This document shows, piece after piece, positions 1 to 5,880 of a stretch of 8,020 bases of DNA. The translations under genes and the position numbers were made by a program. Source of the stretch: Planctomycetales bacterium (GTDB lineage: Bacteria; 4484-113; JAFGCY01); assembly GCA_024645305.1 (NCBI GenBank), contig JAHEFU010000129.1, positions 1-8,020 on the forward strand. The letters are read 5' to 3'. Position 1 is the stretch's first letter, and each line of letters begins with the position of its first letter. The notes under the pieces were generated by a model. It was not told the origin of the DNA and did no database searches. It saw nothing but the letters and a program-made list of their open reading frames with translations.

Positions 1-1641
1 ATGCGCGTTGGCACTCTGGGCCGCCTCGAGGATCTCCACATGGTCAGCCCCGGGCAGGCCGTAGGCGATGTTCTCCGCAATCGTGCCGTGCACGAGGATC
101 GTATCCTGGCTGACGAGGGCGATGTGGCTCCTGAGGCTTGACAGCTTCAGCTCCCGCACGTCATGCCCGTCCAGCAGGACGCGCCCGCTGCTCACCTCGT
201 AGAAGCGCGGCACGAGGTGCACGAGGCTGGACTTGCCGCTGCCACTCTCACCCACGAAGGCCGTCACAGTGCCTGGCTCGATAGTCAGGTTCAGCTCGCG
301 CAGGGCGTAGGCATCCTTCGGGCCGTAGCGCAGGGTGACATTGTCAAACTGGATCCGGCCGTCGCAGTGTTCCAGCTCGGCCGCGTCAGGCAGGTCGTGG
401 ATCGCCGCTTCGGTGTCGAGGATCGTGTTGATGCGCCGGCTGGCAGCCTCGCCCTGGGAGAGCGTGACCATGATCCGGCTGACCTTGCCCAGCGGGTTGG
501 CAACCAGCCCGCCGTAGCCCGCCAGTGTCAGCAGTTCGCTGGCCTTGAGGTCCACCCCTCCGCTGACCGCCCACCAGCACAGGGCGATGATGATCACGAG
601 CGGGCCGATGAAGCCGATGGCCTCCACGATGGGCAGCAGGATGGCGCTGATCCGCGCATGGCTCAGAAGCCGGCTGCGGGTTTCGTCGTTCGTATGCTGG
701 AAGCGCGACAGCTCCGTGCGCTCCAGGCCGAAGCTCTGGGCCAGGCGGATGGTGTTGATGCCCTCCGCCAGTTCGGTTGTCAGCCGCGCGACCCACTCCT
801 GGGCTTCATTGTTGATCCGGCGCAGCCGCCCGCCGGCGAACTTCAGCATCAGGGAGATCAGCGGCATGGTGAGCATGATCACCACTGCCAGCTTCCAGTT
901 GAAGAAGATCACGAAGCCGATGCCGATGTAGACCTTCAGCGGGGCCACGAAGAAATCCTCGCTGGAATTCAGCAGGAAGAACTGCAGCTTCTCCACGTCG
1001 TTGGTCAGCGTTGACATCAGGTCGCCCTGGCGGGCCTTGTCGAAGTAGCTGAAGTTCATCTTCTGCAGGTGCGAATACAGCTTGTTGCGCAGGTCGGCCG
1101 AGATGCTGTAGGCCAGGGCCTGGGCGTGGTTCTGGCGGAAGAAACCGCCCACGGCGCGCAGCACGAGGATCGTGAGCAGGGCTCCGACGATGATGTACAG
1201 CTCGCCCATGGAGCGGTGCGTGTTGACAACGACCTCCACCATGTAGCCGATCAGCGCGGGCAGTGACATCTCGGAAAGCACGAGCAGGGTGCTGCCCAGC
1301 AGCATGCTGTTGAAGTGCCGGCGCTGGCCGAGGATCAGGCTGACGACGCGTTCCCATTCCCGGCGCTCGCCGCCGAGCATCGGCAGGATCAGCAGCAGGG
1401 CACAGCCCCCGCACAGCAGGAAGATGGCCACGGCCAGCGGACCACCCTGGATGTTCTGCAGGGAGTCCAGCCCGGCGAGCCGCTCTTCGACGAAGGCATG
1501 CTGCCACAGCAGCAGTCCGCCCAGCGCGAGCGAGATCAGGCTGGCGGTGATCACCCAGCTGGCGATGAAGCGCCGCGCGCCGCGCACACTTTCTTTGCGG
1601 ATCCGGCCGGCATCCCTGTCAGTGGACTGCTTGCTGCTCAT
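1..1641 (-). CDS. MsbA-like ABC exporter (permease fused to ATPase), partial, C-terminus outside window
   Basis: This is a half-transporter of the ABC exporter type: a membrane domain fused to an ATPase that would homodimerise in the inner membrane and flip or export a lipid or other hydrophobic substrate. Reading back from the ATG at 1641 gives 547 codons with no stop to base 1. The membrane domain covers roughly residues 110-400. Walker A is GESGSGKS with Lys470, and the Q-loop Gln is 512 in LVSQD. The stretch after Walker A (RFYEVSSG, LLDGHDVREL, SLRSHIALVSQD) follows MsbA closely. The LSGGQ signature, Walker B and H-loop lie beyond the window. The Walker A lysine sits about 88 residues later than in E. 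coli MsbA, matching an extra hydrophobic pair at about 25-46 and 68-89. No Shine-Dalgarno site is visible. An in-frame ATG at 1689 (16 residues longer) is possible; the hydrophilic MSSKQ start was preferred. The lipid A substrate is not proven, so no symbol is given. Confidence 0.93.
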   Translation of the reverse strand, partial: MSSKQSTDRDAGRIRKESVRGARRFIASWVITASLISLALGGLLLWQHAFVEERLAGLDSLQNIQGGPLAVAIFLLCGGCALLLILPMLGGERREWERVVSLILGQRRHFNSMLLGSTLLVLSEMSLPALIGYMVEVVVNTHRSMGELYIIVGALLTILVLRAVGGFFRQNHAQALAYSISADLRNKLYSHLQKMNFSYFDKARQGDLMSTLTNDVEKLQFFLLNSSEDFFVAPLKVYIGIGFVIFFNWKLAVVIMLTMPLISLMLKFAGGRLRRINNEAQEWVARLTTELAEGINTIRLAQSFGLERTELSRFQHTNDETRSRLLSHARISAILLPIVEAIGFIGPLVIIIALCWWAVSGGVDLKASELLTLAGYGGLVANPLGKVSRIMVTLSQGEAASRRINTILDTEAAIHDLPDAAELEHCDGRIQFDNVTLRYGPKDAYALRELNLTIEPGTVTAFVGESGSGKSSLVHLVPRFYEVSSGRVLLDGHDVRELKLSSLRSHIALVSQDTILVHGTIAENIAYGLPGADHVEILEAAQSANAH

Positions 1642-1823
1642 CCGGCACCCAGGTGAAGGCCTGCCGGGCTTTGTGCCAGGTATGCGCATGCTGTCGCACA
1701 GGCGGGGTTGCCCTGGCAAAGCGCTGAGCTGCCCAGGCTGGCCGGCATTGCCGCCAGTTCGCGCTTGCGCACATTCCGTCGCCGACGCTCCTCAACCCAG
1801 TGCTTGTCTAGAGTCACGGGCTG

Positions 1824-1829
1824 AGTATA
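1824..1829 (-). promoter_or_regulatory. Candidate extended -10 box for the ABC exporter
   Basis: On the minus strand the sequence reads TGATATACT: a TATACT hexamer, one mismatch from the sigma70 consensus, preceded by a TGn extension. There is no good -35 at 17 bases; a weak TTGCTG lies slightly too close, inside the heptamer array. If used, transcription would begin near 1817 and leave a leader of about 175 bases before the ATG at 1641. This is sequence resemblance only. Confidence 0.35.
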
Positions 1830-1877
1830 TCAGGGACCGGGGATCAGCAATCAGTGGTCAGGGACCAGTGGTCAGTA
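1829..1877. repeat. Phased 7-bp tandem repeat array (seven units)
   Basis: Seven consecutive heptamers stay exactly in 7-bp register with the degenerate consensus RTCAGKG. They begin at 1829 (ATCAGGG), 1836 (ACCGGGG), 1843 (ATCAGCA), 1850 (ATCAGTG), 1857 (GTCAGGG), 1864 (ACCAGTG) and 1871 (GTCAGTA). The second unit is the most diverged. The array abuts the candidate -10 box of the exporter, on its upstream side, so it occupies the spacer and -35 region of that promoter. The period is seen directly; any function is unknown. Confidence 0.75.
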
Positions 1878-1879
1878 GC

Positions 1880-1896
1880 GGCTGCTTCCAGCAGCC
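1880..1896. repeat. Perfect small hairpin, 7-bp stem with 3-nt loop
   Basis: GGCTGCT (1880-1886) is the exact inverse of AGCAGCC (1890-1896), with TCC between them. It lies just after the heptamer array. There is no T-run on either side in either direction, so it does not look like an intrinsic terminator. It may be part of the larger intergenic repeat mosaic. Confidence 0.6.
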
Positions 1897-1900
1897 GAAT

Positions 1901-1927
1901 AGTGGAAGAAGTGGGAGAAGTGGTCAG
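1901..1927. repeat. Short 9-bp purine-rich tandem repeats
   Basis: Three 9-bp units follow one another: AGTGGAAGA (1901-1909), AGTGGGAGA (1910-1918) and AGTGGTCAG (1919-1927). The last unit shares the GTCAG word with the heptamer array at 1829-1877, suggesting the two arrays are related or derive from one mosaic element. Confidence 0.55.
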
Positions 1928-2000
1928 AATCGTAGGGAACGGATGCGCAGCTTCGCCTGCGGCTTCGTTATGCGTTGCGGGAATGAGTCGCAGCTCCTGA

Positions 2001-2110
2001 AGATTGCCAGAGCAAGCTCTGGCCTCCAAAAGATTGTCCGGATTGCTCCGGACCTCCAAAAGATTGCCAGAATGAATTCTGGCCTCCGGGGATGCCAGAC
2101 CATGGTCTGG
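2001..2110. repeat. Tandem array of four palindromes, 30-bp period, covarying arms
   Basis: Three exact 30-bp units (2001-2030, 2031-2060, 2061-2090) and a shifted fourth share a conserved frame: AGATTG, a 16-bp palindromic core, then CCTCC plus three bases. The cores are CCAGAGCAAGCTCTGG (2007-2022), TCCGGATTGCTCCGGA (2037-2052), CCAGAATGAATTCTGG (2067-2082) and CCAGACCATGGTCTGG (2095-2110). Arms of 7, 6, 7 and 8 bp pair perfectly in each, although the arm sequences differ between units. The fourth unit lacks two bases of the left flank and has TCACC instead of CCTCC. CAGACCATGG of core four recurs at 2119-2128. Read leftward, each of the three exact units is GGAGG, hairpin, CAATCT. Retained pairing suggests the structure matters, but whether it acts as RNA or DNA cannot be told here. 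Confidence 0.85.
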
Positions 2111-2170
2111 TCACCTGTCAGACCATGGGCTTGACCTCCCTGTCATCTCCACGGTTTCACCACAGTCCTC

Positions 2171-2179
2171 TGGGATAAT
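2171..2179 (+). promoter_or_regulatory. Candidate extended -10 box for the HAD gene
   Basis: TGGGATAAT is an extended -10 element (TGn plus GATAAT, one mismatch from TATAAT). No matching -35 is found 16-18 bases upstream; TTGACC at 2131 is far too distant. The last base of the hexamer is 2179, so transcription is expected at about 2185-2187, which is the GTG start codon itself. Confidence 0.4.
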
Positions 2180-2185
2180 TGCTGC

Positions 2186-3025
2186 GTGAACAGACAAATC
2201 CCCCGCCTGATTGCCCTTGACCTCGACCAGACTCTGCTGCCCGTCTCCAGCAGGCATATCCCGGAGAGCAACATCGAGGCCCTGCATGCCCTGCATGCAG
2301 CCGGAGTGGAGCTGGCTGTGATCACCGGGCGGAGGCGCACCACCCTCGAGCCCTACATGGACCAGATCGGCCTGCCGATTCTGGCGGGCAGCAATTCCGG
2401 CACGCAGCTCTGGCGCTACCCGGCCTGGGAGCGCCTGGCCAGCCAGCCCCTGCCCCGCCCGCTGATCGAGCGCGCAGTGGAGCTCTTGGAGCCGCATTCA
2501 CTGAACCTGTACTTCGGCTGGGATGACGCTGACCGGCGCGACTTCGCCTGGCTGCGGCGGGCCGAGTCGGAGATCCACACACGCTACATCCAGGAGTTCG
2601 GGGAGCACAGTTCCGTGATCACCGCACTTGCCGAGCTGCCCGGCCGCGAGGTGCTGCAGCTGAGCATGCCCGCTGAGGAAGTGCTGGTGCGCGAACTTGT
2701 TGCCAGACTGAAGAGCGAGTTCGGCGGGCAGGTCTTCGTGGAATGCGTCAGCTGGCCACGCATGCCCTGCCATGCCCTGGAGATGTTCCATCCCGAGGGC
2801 CACAAGGGCTGGGGCCTGGAGCGCTTCGCGGACATGCTCGGGATAGCCATCGCGGAGACCATGGCCATCGGCGACGATGCCAACGACCTGCCGATGCTGC
2901 GCTCTGCCGGGCACAGCGTTGCCCTGGGACATTCCATCCCCGCTGCCCTGGCAATGGCGGACACGGTGCTGCCTGACAACGGCGAGGAGGAGGTCGGACG
3001 CTTCCTGCTCTCACTGCTGGCCTGA
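2186..3025 (+). CDS. Cof-type HAD-superfamily phosphatase (HAD-IIB)
   Basis: This is probably a cytosolic, magnesium-dependent phosphatase acting on small phosphorylated metabolites such as sugar phosphates; the substrate cannot be read from the sequence. All four HAD motifs are present in order. Motif I is DLDQT with nucleophile Asp12 and acid/base Asp14, motif II has Thr47 in ITGR, motif III has Lys207 in GHKGWGLE, and motif IV is GDDAND (229-234). The long stretch between motifs II and III is the C2-type cap. At 279 residues it has the usual family length. GTG at 2186 is the only plausible start: an in-frame stop lies at 2132-2134 with no ATG or GTG between, and motif I follows 11 residues later. 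No Shine-Dalgarno site precedes it. It is the only plus-strand gene here, and its stop lies 10 bases from the stop of the convergent lipoprotein gene. Confidence 0.95.
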   Translation: MNRQIPRLIALDLDQTLLPVSSRHIPESNIEALHALHAAGVELAVITGRRRTTLEPYMDQIGLPILAGSNSGTQLWRYPAWERLASQPLPRPLIERAVELLEPHSLNLYFGWDDADRRDFAWLRRAESEIHTRYIQEFGEHSSVITALAELPGREVLQLSMPAEEVLVRELVARLKSEFGGQVFVECVSWPRMPCHALEMFHPEGHKGWGLERFADMLGIAIAETMAIGDDANDLPMLRSAGHSVALGHSIPAALAMADTVLPDNGEEEVGRFLLSLLA

Positions 3026-3035
3026 GCCAGCTGCA

Positions 3036-4145
3036 TCAGGGAGCACTGCCCTGCGGGGCATCCCAGTCATACGGGTCTTCCAGCGCAGGCACGGTCTGCC
3101 GGACCGCAGCATAGGCGAAGATGTTGTTCTCCAGCTGGTTGCCGGGCCAGACCAGTGTCCATTCGCGGCTGACATCGTAGATCATCACGTCCAGCACGTC
3201 CGTCAGCAGCCCGTCCAGCATGCGGTACAGCTCCAGCCTGGCAACGGCCAGCCGCGCCCGGTGGCTGCCGTAGCCCGCATCAGGGATGATGACACTGCCG
3301 GACGGCTCGTTGCCGTCGAACAGGTGCGGCACGTACCTGTCAACGACATCCTTGTCTCGCACGATCGCCGCGTCCAGCGCATGGCGCAGCACGAGTGCAG
3401 CCTCCAGCCCGCTGACGGCTTCATCGATGCGGTCGCAATCCTCCGGTACGTGCACTGCAGTGCTGATCTCCTCCGCATCCGCAGCAGGCTCGTACTCCAG
3501 GTAGTCACGGGCCAGGCGCTGGAATTCATTGTCATGGTAATGCGTCAGCGCGTTGATGCGCTCGGGGCCCAGCCGCCCGAGCTGGTCCGCCTGGATACGC
3601 TCCACCTGGGCCAGCAGGTCGAAGTCGAATTCGTTGTCAGGCCAGGCACTGTCCCAGCTCTGCTGCAGCGTATCCAGCTTGCCCCGCAGTTCACTGCGCA
3701 GCGCCCGCCAGTCGGACAGCGCCTGCTGCTGCTGCTCGATGTAATTGTCAATCTGCGGGACAAGCTCACTGATGCTCGCCGGGTCATTGCGTTCCAGCAC
3801 GTCAAGCACCTCGGCGATGAAGCGCATGCTCAGGTCACTCTGTTCGATCAGGGAAGTCCAGCTCTGTTCCTCGCTGGTCCGGTTGTGCGCCAGGGCTTCG
3901 TAGGCGGATTCCAGCTCCAGCTTTGTAAGCGCTCCCGGCACCACTGGTTCAGCGGGGAGGACCACGCTGTCATGGCCCTCGGCAACGGCCCTGACAACGG
4001 CCTGCCAGCGGCTGTCATGGTACTCACGCAGCACCTTCTCGGATGGCCCGAACACTCCGCCGGGTTTGTTCGCCGCCCGTTGCAGCTGATCACAGGATGC
4101 CAGGAGCACCACGATGAACAGCAGCACCGGCAGCCGCAGTATCAT
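3036..4145 (-). CDS. Hypothetical lipoprotein, function unknown
   Basis: I do not recognise this 369-residue protein. A short signal peptide (MILRLPVLLFIVVLLASC) ends in a good lipobox, LASC, so Cys18 should be acylated. The next residue is Asp, which in enterobacteria keeps lipoproteins in the inner membrane; whether that rule holds here is unknown. The remainder is soluble, acidic and mostly helical in character, with a Gln run near residue 127 and a C-terminus rich in Pro, Asp and Trp. No catalytic motif is evident. The ATG at 4145 overlaps the stop of the upstream PBP7-like gene as ATGA, and there is no strong ribosome site of its own, so translational coupling is likely. This suggests a role beside the endopeptidase in the periplasm, by inference only. 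A DUF3829-like (YiiG-type) lipoprotein is one possibility, not established. Confidence 0.9.
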   Translation of the reverse strand: MILRLPVLLFIVVLLASCDQLQRAANKPGGVFGPSEKVLREYHDSRWQAVVRAVAEGHDSVVLPAEPVVPGALTKLELESAYEALAHNRTSEEQSWTSLIEQSDLSMRFIAEVLDVLERNDPASISELVPQIDNYIEQQQQALSDWRALRSELRGKLDTLQQSWDSAWPDNEFDFDLLAQVERIQADQLGRLGPERINALTHYHDNEFQRLARDYLEYEPAADAEEISTAVHVPEDCDRIDEAVSGLEAALVLRHALDAAIVRDKDVVDRYVPHLFDGNEPSGSVIIPDAGYGSHRARLAVARLELYRMLDGLLTDVLDVMIYDVSREWTLVWPGNQLENNIFAYAAVRQTVPALEDPYDWDAPQGSAP

Positions 4146-4960
4146 TCCCAGGCACCGACCTCACCATCCCACAGGTCGAAGTGGCTCAGCAGGATTTCCA
4201 CATCGCGGAAACTGGACTTGCTGCCCTTGCTGCACAGGGTGATCACGATATAGTCGCGGCCGCTGCTGCGGTACCACAGGGTCAGGCAGCGACCGGCGGC
4301 ATTCGTATAGCCGGTCTTGCCGCCGATCAGGCCGGGATGCCGACCATACAGTTCCCGCAGGGTCCCCGCATAGACCTCACCGTTGAGATCCACCGTTTCA
4401 CGCGTCATGGCGTCGCGGATGCGCGGATAGGTCAGGGCCACACGGGTCAGTGCCAGCACGTCCTCCATCGTGGAGTACTGGCCCTCCCGCGGCAGCCCGC
4501 TGGGGGTGGCGAAGCGCGTGTTGTACATCCCGAGCTGCTGGGCCTTGGCATTCATTTCCTTCACGAATGCCTCATCGGAACCGCTGATGATACGCGCCAC
4601 CACGCTGCACATCTTGTTGTTGCTCGGTATCAGCATCATTTCCAGCATCTTCTGGCCGCGCATGGTTTCGACGTGGAACACCTTCTGCTCCTCCGCCGTG
4701 AGGATGTAGCGGCCGTCAAAGCGCAGGCGCTCCGCTGCGAGGATGGAAGTCATCAGCTTGGTGATGGAGGCGATCGGCTGGCTGCGCTCGGGATTGCCCT
4801 GCGCCACGATCCGCTCGGACTGCAGGTCGAAAATCAGGTAGGACTTGCAGCTCAGTTCACTGAGATCCTGCGGGCTGGCATGCGCCGCCGTGGCGCAGCA
4901 GGCCAGCAGGGCCACTCCCAGGATGATGCATCTCAACCTCAACACGTGAAACATTATCAC
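4142..4960 (-). CDS. PBP7-like D-alanyl-D-alanine endopeptidase (peptidase S11)
   Basis: This low-molecular-mass penicillin-binding protein would cut peptide cross-links or terminal D-Ala in peptidoglycan, in the periplasm. The three active-site motifs are in order: SITK with nucleophile Ser65 and Lys68, the SxN triad Ser113-Asn114-Asn115, and Lys215-Thr216-Gly217. NAAGRCL just after the KTG is PBP7-like. At 272 residues there is no room for the C-terminal beta domain of PBP5-type carboxypeptidases, so E. coli PbpG is the closest named relative; orthology was not tested. The signal peptide probably ends at AHA before Ser29, though LLAC at 18-21 is a poor lipobox alternative. The start is GTG at 4960 or ATG at 4954 (third codon); neither has a clear ribosome site. 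It begins 40 bases after the preceding small gene and overlaps the lipoprotein gene by four bases. Confidence 0.93.
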   Translation of the reverse strand: MIMFHVLRLRCIILGVALLACCATAAHASPQDLSELSCKSYLIFDLQSERIVAQGNPERSQPIASITKLMTSILAAERLRFDGRYILTAEEQKVFHVETMRGQKMLEMMLIPSNNKMCSVVARIISGSDEAFVKEMNAKAQQLGMYNTRFATPSGLPREGQYSTMEDVLALTRVALTYPRIRDAMTRETVDLNGEVYAGTLRELYGRHPGLIGGKTGYTNAAGRCLTLWYRSSGRDYIVITLCSKGSKSSFRDVEILLSHFDLWDGEVGAWE

Positions 4961-4982
4961 CCGAAAGCGGTCCAGAATTCAA

Positions 4983-4995
4983 ATTATCCGGATAA
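4983..4995 (-). promoter_or_regulatory. Candidate -10 box overlapping a 12-bp perfect palindrome, upstream of the PBP7-like gene
   Basis: TTATCCGGATAA (4984-4995) is a perfect palindrome in the 40-base gap before the PBP7-like gene. On the minus strand its right half merges into GATAAT (4988-4983), a plausible -10 hexamer that would start transcription near 4976. No good -35 is present; TGGACC lies at 19-base spacing. The arrangement would suit an operator over an internal promoter, but no regulator is identified. Confidence 0.35.
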
Positions 4996-5000
4996 GGTCC

Positions 5001-5324
5001 TCAGTCAGGTCCACCTGCCCGCCAGCTCTGCAGCTTGATCCGGCCATCCGCCACCAGGTGGGCGATGCGCTGCTCGATGAGGGCCCGAAAGCGCGTTTCA
5101 TCACCGCGCAGCAGGCACCAGGCTTCGTGTTCCGGGCCGGACAGGCGTGGTTTGTCCAGCCAGTCCCGCAGTTGCGCGCTCAGCTCAGCCAGGGTCTGCG
5201 GACTGAAGCTGGCGGAATCCTCCATGTATCCAACTATGCGCTCATCAATCTGCTCGGCGTACCTGCGCCAGGTTTCCTCCCAGGCGCCACTGTTTTCATT
5301 GCCAATATCTTCGTCAGTGCTCAT
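5001..5324 (-). CDS. Small hypothetical protein, tandem paralog A
   Basis: This is a 107-residue soluble protein of unknown function, acidic near its N-terminus, with no signal peptide, membrane helix or metal-binding motif. Its ATG at 5324 has a strong ribosome site, GGGGAGG at 5335-5329, four bases away. It aligns without a gap, at a constant offset of two residues, to the protein encoded just upstream. Shared residues are Trp15, Trp19, Ile26-Asp27-Glu28, Ile30-Val31, Tyr33, Ser41, Leu45, Leu48, Arg53, Trp55, Asp57, Trp69, Asp75, Leu82, Glu84, Arg86, His89-Leu90, Arg95 and Leu98 (numbering of this protein). The gene lies 44 bases after its paralog and 40 bases before the PBP7-like gene, so it is probably in the same transcript. 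A cytosolic adaptor role is possible, but nothing in the sequence proves a function. Confidence 0.88.
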   Translation of the reverse strand: MSTDEDIGNENSGAWEETWRRYAEQIDERIVGYMEDSASFSPQTLAELSAQLRDWLDKPRLSGPEHEAWCLLRGDETRFRALIEQRIAHLVADGRIKLQSWRAGGPD

Positions 5325-5368
5325 GTGGCCTCCCCGGCACTGCGTGTCGCTGCCTGTCTAGATTATCC

Positions 5369-5689
5369 TCATTCCTCGCTCCGCTGCGTTTCCACCACTG
5401 ACAGGCACAGGCGGTTCTCATGCAGCAGGTGGCTGAAGCGCCGCTCCAGGAGCTCCTGCAGCAGCAGGGGATCAGACTTGGCAGTCTGCCAGCCCGGATC
5501 GTAACTGATATGCGGTACCTCCTGGTCAAACCACAGCCGGACCTCATCAGTCAGGCGGCGTAGCCTGTCGGCGGAAAGCTCACCACAACGACGCGTGTAG
5601 CTGACGATCAGTTCGTCGATGTGTGGCAGGCGCTGCTCCCAGGCTCGTCGCCACCCGCCTGTTCCGAGGAATTCTTCTTGCTCTGTCAT
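5369..5689 (-). CDS. Small hypothetical protein, tandem paralog B
   Basis: This is a 106-residue soluble protein with no recognised family. It has the same size and residue pattern as the neighbouring paralog: Trp13, Trp17, IDE at 24-26, IV at 28-29, Tyr31, Arg51-x-Trp53-x-Asp55, Trp67, Asp73, Glu82-x-Arg84, His87-Leu88 and Arg93. About a quarter of positions are identical with no gap, and conservation is greatest in the IDE..IV..Y block and the C-terminal L.E.R..HL block. The ATG at 5689 is fixed by GGAGG at 5699-5695, five bases upstream; a nearer ATG at 5694 is out of frame. Upstream lie 191 bases without a gene, so this may be the first gene of its own transcript or follow the 489-residue gene. 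The divergence implies an old duplication, not a recent copy. Confidence 0.87.
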   Translation of the reverse strand: MTEQEEFLGTGGWRRAWEQRLPHIDELIVSYTRRCGELSADRLRRLTDEVRLWFDQEVPHISYDPGWQTAKSDPLLLQELLERRFSHLLHENRLCLSVVETQRSEE

Positions 5690-5880
5690 ACATGCCTCCG
5701 AATGCGGTCATGCCGCGGCAATCTGACACTGGTCCGGCGGGATCCACCCATGCCTCCGCCTGCATTCCTCAGACAGCACAGCCGAGTCCTTTGTTCCATG
5801 TAAGTAACCGCGCAGCCGCCAGCTGCCCTGGATAGTGATCCGTACTGTCCGGGATCCGGGACTGCCGGAAGGATCGGAAA
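5690..5880. other. Intergenic gap with a tandem 7-bp duplication, no gene
   Basis: No convincing gene lies in these 191 bases. The only structure seen is TCCGGGA repeated head to tail at 5848-5861, which also makes a near-palindrome (5847-5862) with one mismatched pair. It sits about 20 bases past the stop of the 489-residue gene. There is no T-run in the minus-strand direction, so it is not a clear terminator. No convincing promoter for the small paralog was found. Confidence 0.5.

Larger units (their letters stand above)
1642..2185. other. Divergent intergenic region with repeat mosaic, no gene
   Basis: These 544 bases separate the leftward ABC exporter from the rightward HAD gene, so they must hold both promoters. 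No convincing gene is present; open frames crossing the region have repeat-derived, low-complexity translations. The part nearest the exporter (1642-1828) is largely featureless apart from an imperfect inverted repeat, CCTGGCA at 1712-1718 pairing with TGCCCAGG at 1730-1737 with one bulged base. From 1829 to 2130 the sequence is a chain of different short repeats, listed separately. Bases 2131-2185 are the short leader region of the HAD gene. Confidence 0.8.

Noticed and set aside
163..1507. Long open frames on both strands overlapping the ABC exporter, for example 163-1014 plus and 806-1507 minus
   Set aside because: They are shadows of the exporter frame in GC-rich DNA; their translations are Arg/Ala/Gln-rich with no domain, whereas the third minus frame gives an intact ABC protein.
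2001..2110. CRISPR array
   Set aside because: The 30-bp units have only short conserved flanks and the variable part is palindromic, the reverse of repeat-spacer organisation; there are no cas genes.
1289..2134. 281-residue open frame on the plus strand running into the repeat island
   Set aside because: Its first part is antisense to the exporter gene and its end simply translates the 30-bp repeats. No start signal or domain.
3026..3060. Bidirectional terminator between the convergent HAD and lipoprotein genes
   Set aside because: Only 10 bases separate the stops. The nearest hairpin (GCCC/GGGC near 3047) is short, lies inside the lipoprotein gene and has no T-run.
2877..4253. 458-residue open frame on the plus strand
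   Set aside because: It overlaps the end of the HAD gene and runs antisense to the lipoprotein gene, which has a signal peptide, a lipobox and an ATGA link to a recognised gene.
4181..5038. 285-residue open frame on the plus strand
   Set aside because: It is antisense to the PBP7-like gene, whose three catalytic motifs are intact; the plus-strand translation is His/Gln/Ala-rich with no motif.
5001..5689. Toxin-antitoxin pair
   Set aside because: The two small proteins are paralogs of each other with no toxin or DNA-binding motif, so the usual toxin plus antitoxin make-up does not fit.
5580..5765. 61-residue open frame on the minus strand overlapping the start of the small paralog B gene
   Set aside because: It is in a different frame from paralog B, lacks a ribosome site and has no similarity to the sister protein.
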